A DNA stretch of 64,000 nt from Micropterix aruncella (Eukaryota; Arthropoda; Insecta; Lepidoptera; Micropterigidae): positions 31,081,888 to 31,145,887 of the forward strand of contig OX155960.1 in NCBI GenBank assembly GCA_944548615.1, read 5' to 3'. A program made the translations under genes and the position numbers. This document shows, one piece after another, positions 56,520 through 64,000 of the stretch. Position 1 is the first letter of the stretch, and each line of letters opens with the position of its first letter. The notes below the pieces were generated by a model. It did no database searches and was not told where the DNA came from. It saw only the letters and a list, made by a program, of their open reading frames with translations.

Positions 56520-57130
56520 CGTGTTGTTCAGTTATTAGTGTAGTTTTATAAGCTTTTTAAAAAGCGGCAACACAGCCCTTCCTCGTGACACCGGAGAGCC
56601 TGTTCCAGGTCAAGGCGACATGATTTACCATGATTCTTATCCCTTATTCTAGATTCTTGTTATATTCCTGCTAGTGTCATCGGCGTACAAGAACGTCTTA
56701 AGATTTCGTTGTATTGATTTAGCAATGTGATTTATATTGAAAATAAATAAAAGGGGACAAATAAAATATATTTGTTTGGGTGATGATCTCGATTCTACTA
56801 TTTCGACTACTTGGCATAGGATTTAATGACATCTTAGGCATTACCGCGAATGCCATATGCAAATAAATTGCCTAAGAGAATAGCATAGTCGACAGAGTCA
56901 AACGATTTTGACAGGTTACAAAAGATGACCACAAGCTGCGAAGCTTTTTCAGGAACTCTGTGATATCAATGGTAGTTGAGATGTTTTTCCTAAAACCGTA
57001 TTGGAATTTGCTGATGAGATGATGAATGCCATTGCTAAATCATATATTCTAATATGAAGAATTATTTCGAAGATTTTGGTAAAGCTGGTAATAAAGAAAT
57101 AGGTCTATAGATTCTTCGGGATTGCTTTTT
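56520..57130 (-). pseudogene. LINE reverse transcriptase core relic
   Basis: On the minus strand and across frames: FQYGFRKNISTT near 56990-57010, then FCNLSKSFDSVDYAILLGNLFAYGIRGNA at about 56935-56845 (motif A with its Asp), CPLLFIFNINHI near 56735 (motif B/PLLF), and FLYADDTSRN at about 56693-56665 (motif C with the YADD catalytic pair). Several stops and shifts separate these, so it is dead. Fingers-palm order fits jockey/CR1 LINEs. Confidence 0.75.
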
Positions 57131-58950
57131 TCCCTTTTTTTTAAATAATTACAACTTGTAAAAGATTGTTTTTTGTTCATAGACGACTCGCCAAAATCAA
57201 TATTTAACATTGCTATTATAATACGGTGCTGCACTTCTATCCATTTTAGCAAAATTGAGTGAAATTATATTTAAATTTTTTACAAGAAAAATATTAATGA
57301 ACACATCAAAACATTTGTGTGCATCAAACATTGACATCTAACAATAAACTACGCGTCCAATGCGGCTACCAATGTCAGCATACGTCAGGTACAAGTGTAC
57401 CAAAACAACAAAGACTTATCCAGCCTGCGAAATTAAGAAAATCTATGCATTTTTAGATCAGACCATGTACGCATATGTATATAAGACACAGCAAAAAGGG
57501 TGTTGTTATTTGATAAAAAAGGTGTTTTCCAAGGGAGACACTTTATTAGGGGAATCTTGAATCTGAACCTTTAAACTAGTGGCTATGACATGTTCGCGCT
57601 TGGTACGTATCGAGTGTATCACTGTCTTAGCTTGTCGTTATCATATCGCAGCGAATATCGCAGCAGAGCCATACACTATCGTATCTACTCGTGGTCACGT
57701 AAAACTATCCAGTATCTATTAACCAATCCGTAATTAGCGATTGAATTCGAGCAGTTTTTCTCGAAAAGTATCCAATCTATTTTGATTCCGCATGATTTGT
57801 AAAGTAACCTGTTCTCGCGGCTGATGTGGGGGGGGGGGGGGTGTTACAAAGATCGCGCCCTGCTGTGCGCCCCCCGCCTAGTCTAATTACCCCCGGAATT
57901 CCGCTCGGCCGTCAGACGAGACCTGACGCAATCCTTGCTACCTCACACCACCATTGCACTTCGCAGGATTTTAAACATAAATTCTGCGGAGACTTCGCAG
58001 ATCGAGACACGACACAATATCACAGTTATACGGTACAGATACAAGTAATCCAATGCACGTCTGAAGTAGTCTGACTGTTAAAACGCCTCGCTAGAATGTA
58101 GCCGTGTCTTTATCTATTGTATGAGACGGTATTATCGACCATTTTGTAAGTATGTACCATCTGGACTATCCCTTGCATTTCAACGTATAAGAGGCGCGTG
58201 CAATAGAACAGTATTTTCTAGACTACTGACGACGACTCAGTCATTTCTCCCTGCAGTGGCATCATTAATACTGGCGTTACACCTTACAATGCGTTGGGAC
58301 ACAGCGCAATGGTGTTTCTGTTATAATACTATATCTAATCGAAAATTTTACGATATGTGGCTTTCTTACGTAAAAATGACATAATACGAGTATACATTGT
58401 TTCGAGTGCAATACAATTAATCTACCAATTTCCATTTCACCATTACGACTAGTAAAAATATTTTTATTCATTTAAGGAGCGACAACTTACATCGAATTGG
58501 TTGTCCTCAATGGAAGAGAAGAGAATCGTCATCGTGAGTAAACTTTCACATAGCAATGGAAGTAGGTATTATCATTGATTATATAGTGTATTTTAAATTT
58601 TTGCTAAAACATCAGGTACTGGTATCGGTCGATAATTTGAGGGATCAAACTTCGGTCCATATCTGTCACCTGATACCTACTTGATAAGAAATATGTTTTC
58701 GGTTGATTATGTTTAAAAAAAAATGATAATATTATATTAATTAATTAAATTCACAAGTATATGTGCACAGTAAGAAACCTTTTTAGGCTACTTAATTTAT
58801 TGGTCAATTTAGTTATATATTAATCTATATATTTATTTATTTTACTTATCTATAAACTTAAATATTTTCATATTAGTTCATATTACTACCTTTATTTCAT
58901 ATTAGTTCTTTATTTATATACACATTTATATATTTATAATAACCTTAAAA
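57131..58950. other. intergenic stretch
   Basis: A poly-G run (about 57828-57842) and GC-richer DNA up to 57940; frames at 57826-58074 and 58121-58384 are not recognisable. The remainder is AT-rich. Confidence 0.3.
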
Positions 58951-58959
58951 TTTATAAGA

Positions 58960-59180
58960 ATGAATGAGCGATCGGAATGAATGAGAAAAAAAAAAAAAAA
59001 AAAAGAAAGAAAGTGAAGTCACTATTATTAAAGTGAAGTCCCCCAATACTATCACCCCAGAACAGATATACAATCTAGTGGGGGGAGAAAATCCACACAA
59101 ATGCAATCTTATCTGCTTCGCAAAAATCAATTGTATTGTTTTGGATAATTTTATAAAATAAAAAATAAAAATAAAAAAGT
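58960..59180. repeat. poly-A run and A-rich tails
   Basis: A run of about 20 A at 58985-59003 followed by (GAAA)n, AAAGTGAAGTC duplicated at 59010-59040, and a second A-rich tail AAATAAAAAATAAAAATAAAAAAG ending near 59178. Probably two retroelement ends. Confidence 0.5.
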
Positions 59181-59391
59181 ATTAGATTGCTTAACGATTT
59201 ACCACGACATGGAAACTAGTATTTTACTACGAAACGAAACGTGTAGATGGCACAAATAGTTCCTAAAAATGTTTATTATGTTCAGTAGGGCAACTTTCGT
59301 CTTATAGAATTATGGAGACGCACTGTTGATAGCCCTCTAAACACTCCTATATGGTATAAAAATATTAAAATCCTTTTATTTTATTTATTAT

Positions 59392-59605
59392 TAACATAAA
59401 GATGTCAATTTTAATTTGGTATACATGTTTCAATACCTAATTATTCCGCAGTTTAATGTTTAGATTATTATCCGCAGTTTAATGTTTAGATTAGATTCTA
59501 TTAGTCTATCTAGATAGAATGCCATCTATGGATGGCATTCTAACCTATAAAAATATGCCATTCCATAGCAATATGGACCATTTCCAGACTTAAGTCTGTC
59601 TGTGA

Positions 59606-59671
<66 letters not shown>

Positions 59672-59955
59672 TCCTCCACTATAGATGCGTTGATCGTGAT
59701 AGAACGTGGAGGAACACACACACACGCACACAAGGAGAGAGACACCACACACACAGACAGACACATAGTCTCAGACAGACTTCACTCTGGAAATAGTCCA
59801 TATTGCCATGGAATGGCATATGTTTATAGGGTAGAATGCCATCAATAGATGGCATTCTATCTAGATAGACTAATAAGTCTATCTAAACATTAAAGTGCGT
59901 AATTAGTACGTACTGAAACCTGCATACCAAATAAAAAAAATACATATATATGTAA
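59392..59955. mobile_element. foldback family C, complete copy
   Basis: The arms of about 200 bp or more are complementary: left AACATAAAGATGTCAATTTTAATTTGGTATAC..., AGTCTATCTAGATAGAATGCCATCTATGGATGGCATTC, ATATGCCATTCCATAGCAATATGGACCATTTCCAGA; right is their complement. The centre has (TG)n on one side (59605-59670) and CA-rich sequence on the other (59715-59765). A 23-bp segment (ATCCGCAGTTTAATGTTTAGATT) is duplicated in the left arm. A half copy is at 35470-35600. Confidence 0.75.
59605..59670 (+). repeat. (TG)n microsatellite
   Basis: About 33 TG units with one TA interruption, inside the foldback at 59392-59955. Confidence 0.95.
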
Positions 59956-60807
59956 TGGTCCATATTGGCACTAATAACTGAATGTCATTATCATTATCGC
60001 TTGTTAAATTATTAGGTTTTTATAATTAATCGGTCCTTTAGGAAAATACATTCATTATCAATGTTATTATAAATGGCCAAATAAATGTCAATGCTACCAG
60101 CGCTACCGGATTTCGCCGACAAAAAAGGGTTGCTAAAATGTCCTATAAAGCTGAGCACTCGAATACTATGTAACAATCATTACATTAGATGTCATGATTT
60201 GAGTCATAAGTAATTGCGTTGGTGTCACTTAGTCTTAACCCTGTAGCTGCAACAGTGAGAGTACATGTCTTTCCATGCACTGACGCGGACGGCCGTCCGT
60301 GTACGTACTAGAAGGTATAATAGGCACGGTATGCCTCCTTGTGGCGAAGGTGTAACCGGTAGCCGCTTCACGTCATATTCATAACGCACTTTTTAATGGA
60401 CTCACCGTGATTGGTTGCTTCATTTAAGAGCTCCGCGAAATTTACGAGCCGAATAAAGCTAACTCCTCGCCAGTCGCCAATTGCAATGAGGCGAATTTAT
60501 TACGACAATCTCATTAAAAACGGATTATTGATTTGTTTATTTATGATAAATCCAATTTATGTGAATACGTGGTTTTTGCGTCGTTAAACGGTGAAGGGTA
60601 TTTGGCTTGTGGGTGGCGTAGGCCGAAGCCTTGGGGAATTACAGATGATGATAACACCGCCTTCTAAGACCGTTTTTCTTTCTATATATACCGGGCTTTA
60701 ACCAACGCTATCGTAAATTTATCATCGTGAATGTTACGGTTTTACTAATCACTAATTATTTTTTGGTATTTAGTTCAATGGTAATATATAATCGACATAT
60801 ATCTCAT
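59956..60807. other. intergenic stretch
   Basis: A 14-bp perfect palindrome (CGGACGGCCGTCCG) at 60286-60299. No gene recognised. Confidence 0.35.
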
Positions 60808-61035
60808 GTCCACCCTAGAACGGGTTAGTCCCAGTTGGGACAGAATTAAATAAGCAAAAGGTTAAGGTTTTGCCATTCGGTTCCTGTTATGTTTATAAGC
60901 AAAAACAATGTTTTACAGTTTCCTGTCCACCCTAGAACGGGCTAGTCCCAGTTGGGTGACAGAATCAAATAAGCAAAAGGTTAAGGTTTTGTCATTCGGT
61001 TCCTGTTATTTTTGTAAGCAAATCAATGTTTTCTA
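60808..61035 (+). repeat. dispersed repeat family B, two tandem copies
   Basis: Units start at 60808 and 60925 (117-bp period) with GTCCACCCTAGAACGGG; about 90% alike by eye. A single unit is at 2519-2640. The array ends in an ATAAATAAATAAATA run. Confidence 0.75.
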
Positions 61036-61261
61036 GTAATTAATTCTTAAATAAATAAATAAATAAAAATAGTAATTTATTCCTAAATAAATAAATTAAA
61101 TAAATATTTTAAAATATATTCTTAATTTGAGCACCTAAGTTTTATTAAATTATAAGCTATATTTTGACAATAATTTAAATTTCGGAATACTTCAAAACCG
61201 AAGACAACGAGAAACTTTTTGGAAAATAGTTTACGAATACCCAGGATGAAAATAGCATTTG

Positions 61262-61500
61262 GTATGGAATAGAATAGAATAACTTTATTGTGCTACAAAA
61301 ATATTACTTAATGAATATTACACTTATCCCTATAGCGATATCTTACAATCAACCTAGACGAGGTCTCACATATAAATCGACGATATACGTAAATGTATTT
61401 ATATTCAACGTTATACTTCACATAGTATAGAAAGAAAGAAACCCAAAGAAATAGAAATTGGACTAGCAAGAAAAACATTAAGAATACCTACCTAGTTTCA
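61262..61500 (-). mobile_element. LINE 3' end (minus)
   Basis: Minus-strand end reads GTAGCACAATAAAGTTATTCTATTCTATTCC: AATAAA plus a short (ATTCT)n tail. Only the 3'UTR is visible. Confidence 0.45.
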
Positions 61501-62034
61501 TTTGCAACAATTTTCACCTAGAAAATAAATAGGCGCAAACGGTCCGTATGATTCTCGCGCGGAGGAAATTACGCCCAGATGCGAAGTGCGACGTGTTAAA
61601 GATCAATTTCTTGATGATTATTATGGCGGTGAGAGATTGTCGGGCAAGCGATGGTCGTTCATCATCTTTTTGTCGCGGTCATCTGTTCTAATCGAAACGG
61701 TGATTTCCATGACGGCCAAATGCAAGATTAATGCGAAAAGAGTTTTTGCAAACGCGGGCGCGCGGCGGCGCAGGACGCTGCGCCTGCGCACCACCGGCTA
61801 CTGTAATCACTGCGAAGCGCATATCTGGATATTACCCCGCTGGTAACGAAAGATTTAGTGATTGAGATGGTGAATGAAATATCTGAATCAAATCAATGAA
61901 TGAAATATCTATTTTGACCATCTTAAACAAGTTAAACATTAAATCGGCGCAAAAATAAGACCCACTTTATTGAAAGGCTGCTTACAAATTAGCTTGTAAA
62001 AGAGGGACGATAAGGAATTTCAAAAATATTATAA
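61501..62034. other. spacer with GC-rich patch
   Basis: GGGCGCGCGGCGGCGCAGGACG and GCTGCGCCTGCGCACC at 61755-61792 are GC-rich; an 86-codon frame through them (61586-61846) is not recognisable. Confidence 0.3.
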
Positions 62035-63168
62035 TTTAACCTGTACATTTCATATCTACATGAATATATAGCGAAATTGGAAAAAATAAACTCGAACCTT
62101 GAAAATAAAACTGATTCATACTATCAATTCAACGATATTTCACACACTAACAATACTCTTTCGGAACTCTCGGATTATAATCAAGAGCTTAAGAATGTAA
62201 AGCAGATTGTTAGAGATAAAGAACTTGAGTGTCAGATTCTTACAACATCAATTTCCGAAAGAGATAGAAAAATCGAAGAACTAAATAGAGAAAAAAATAT
62301 TCATGAGAAAAGCATACCTGACGATGTAATAATCAATGGCTAATCCCAGAAGGAAATATATCTGACGTATAACTCCGTAGATAAAGAAAATATAAATGAT
62401 CGATGTAGAAAAGATACAGTCGAGTCTGCGAAAATTAGCGGAAAAAAGAAGAAAGATGGTTCTAAACCAAAACCAAAGAAAACTGAAAATTGCAAGTCAA
62501 TGAAATTAATTTCACAAACAAAGACCACAATAGACACTGGAGGAAAGAAAATCATGAGTGAATTAATTAACAAAAAAAGGGACAAGAAAAAACAGAAAAA
62601 AGAACCTCAAAAACACCAAGTACTATTTTTAACCGATGAAACCGGAAAAAATAGCGCTTCAAAATTGAGCTCTATCCTACCAACAACACATCGACCTATA
62701 AGTATTGTAAAGACAGGAGCGCCTCACTATCTGATGTCGAGGAATGATTATGGCTCGATTGCCTCACTGACGAAAAAAGATTTTTGCGTAATTGCAGGAG
62801 CGATACACTACAGTTATTTTAAAAATCGTCAAGTAACCTCAGCGACCACCAACGAAATCCGCTCAAATCTAGAGGAACTACTGAAATCATCGTCGAACAC
62901 AAATATGGTCATAGCCTCCATACCGTACAGACTGGATAATGCCGATGCAAATTATGCGATACGGCCATTAAATAAATTATTGCATAAAATCACAACTGCA
63001 TATCCGCATGCGAAATTCATTTGGCTCACGGATCATCTTACCGAAAATGATTATAACCAGAATGGTTCGATGATAAATTCAGGAGGAAAATGGAAACTAT
63101 GTCGACTAATAAACGACTCAATAATTAACACGTTATCGACATGTCAACAGTTTTTTCGAGGTAACTAA
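62035..63168 (+). pseudogene. LINE ORF1, coiled coil plus esterase-like domain, one in-frame stop
   Basis: One frame is open from 62035 to 63168 except for a single TAA at 62341-62343. The first part (to 62340) is a coiled coil (SDYNQELKNVKQIV, ERDRKIEELNREKN). After a Lys-rich linker, 62620-63110 resembles the SGNH-esterase-like domain found in ORF1 of some CR1-type LINEs: VLFLTDETGKNSASKL in the place of the usual GDS block, FCVIAGAIHYSYFKN (the GGTND-like strand), NTNMVIASIPYRLDNADAN and FIWLTDHL. Canonical catalytic residues are not clearly kept, so the domain may be structural or decayed. ORF1 proteins bind the element RNA. An upstream Met is lacking; the first in-frame ATG after the stop is at 62500. 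Confidence 0.6.
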
Positions 63169-63238
63169 TCGAAACAATGCGCTCGCCATTAAAACCAGAA
63201 ATGTTATAAAAGATACGACACTACAAAGAAAACATACA

Positions 63239-64000
63239 ATGGACAATTTTAGTATTATGCACCTCAATATTCAAGGAGCCAGCAAGAAATCCTTAAAGAC
63301 AGAAATCTTGTGTCAACAAAATGAAGTCAATTTATTATGCCTAACAGAACATTGGTTAAATGACTGTAGCTTAAGTTCGTTCTATTTAACCCCTTGAGTA
63401 TGATACGACCAAATCTGGTTCTGAAACAATTATCCGTTGAGTATGATACGACCAGATCTGGTTCCGCGTTTTTTTCACTTCTTTGACGTTCTCATATTTA
63501 TTCATAATTATCTAATTGTTTTACAAAATGATATTTCAATATTCTATATTCGAAATTTCAATGCAATCATTGTGCAGTTGTTCTTTTTATGATTGGTGTA
63601 GTAGTTTCGTAGTTATAGTACTTTAAGGTCGATGTCGCCGAAAATCCTGCAAAAGAGACAGATGCATCCATGAAAATACCCATTTACTCCAAGGGTTAAA
63701 CAACTATAAGCTAGTAAGCCACTTCTGCAGGACTGGCCATATTCGGGGCGGCAGCTGTATTCTTTCAACCAACAAATTTGAAGCTGCAGATAGAGCCGAC
63801 ATCGTTAATCTATCCCGGGAAAAAATTATCGAGCTTTCATGCGTTCAAATTAAGAAAATTAATTACACAGTAGTCTGCGTCTACAGAATTCCAGACAGCG
63901 ATTTTGACATCTTTATGAATCAACTAGGAAAAGTGATGGATCTTCTTTCTTGTGAAAATAACACGATAATTATGGCTGGGGACTTTAATATTGATCTACT
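63239..64000 (+). pseudogene. LINE ORF2, apurinic-type endonuclease, split by MITE, runs off the edge
   Basis: ATG at 63239 opens an endonuclease: SIMHLNIQGAS (metal-binding Asn), VNLLCLTEHWLND (catalytic Glu) up to 63385, then a 306-bp insertion with a stop, then the frame resumes at 63700 with LVSHFCRTGHIRGGSCI, VCVYRIPDSDFD and IIMAGDFNIDL (Asp-x-Asn near the C-terminal side) to the window end. Motif order is that of the APE-like endonuclease of jockey/CR1 LINEs, which nicks target DNA to prime reverse transcription. With the insertion and one TTAA copy left out, the frame is continuous across the site. Confidence 0.8.
63390..63695. mobile_element. TTAA-flanked MITE (piggyBac-like) inside LINE endonuclease
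   Basis: TTAA at 63386-63389 and 63696-63699 flank a 306-bp insert with ends CCCCTTGAGTA and, inverted, CCCTTGGAGTA. The left part has a duplication (TTGAGTATGATACGACCAAATCTGGTT and TTGAGTATGATACGACCAGATCTGGTT). TTAA target and CCC-starting termini are typical of piggyBac. Related to 44943-45267. Confidence 0.8.

Noticed and set aside
59540..59848. Cys-Val and Thr-His repeat frames
   Set aside because: (TG)n and CA-rich microsatellite translation.
61755..61800. NRF1-type promoter element (TGCGCCTGCGCA)
   Set aside because: One central mismatch to the palindromic consensus and no gene or start site nearby.

Overview
This is an AT-rich eukaryotic window, almost certainly from an insect and most likely a moth or butterfly. 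That is an inference from the repeat content: a Helitron with the typical lepidopteran 5' end, mariner, jockey/CR1-like and gypsy relics, a tRNA-derived SINE, and long AT-rich stretches with (TA)n tracts. I found no host gene that I could name. One assembly gap (24001-24200) is present.

Layout. 1-15 kb: a tRNA-derived SINE, a broken mariner, LINE 3' ends at about 6 and 11 kb, and two further dead mariners at 12-14.4 kb, one carrying a perfect-hairpin MITE. 15-24 kb: a nested cluster. A 436-bp MITE family (three copies) hosts a LINE with a restriction-like endonuclease; copies of an unclassified dispersed repeat ('family A') lie around it, with a 535-bp foldback at 18.7-19.2 kb and a Helitron at 22.4-23.2 kb. 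24-26.2 kb: a gypsy-type LTR element on the minus strand (pol cut by the gap, intact gag, PBS, 5' LTR). 26-36 kb: two long (TA)n tracts, a TTAA-flanked element, more family A, a SINE-ended insertion with a 9-bp target duplication, a CpG-rich segment with a perfect X-box match, and a polypyrimidine block. 37-45 kb: second hairpin MITE, LINE 3' end, relics. 45.7-48.4 kb: the centrepiece, a complete pogo-like DNA transposon. 49-61 kb: foldbacks, a hAT-type MITE and a LINE RT relic. 62-64 kb: a LINE (ORF1 with one in-frame stop, then ORF2 endonuclease) whose endonuclease is split exactly at a TTAA site by a MITE.

The strongest signal of a functioning unit is the pogo-like element at 45729-48418. 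It has perfect 32-bp terminal inverted repeats, an uninterrupted 651-residue DDD transposase with a C-terminal PHD finger, a likely 5'UTR intron, a polyadenylation signal, and repeated inverted copies of a GGGGCAAGACGGGC motif in both flanks. The PHD finger has aromatic residues where H3K4me3 readers carry their cage, so a chromatin-targeted transposase is a testable idea. Most other coding traces are retrotransposon or transposon relics with stops and frame breaks, and most nested insertions can be put in order.
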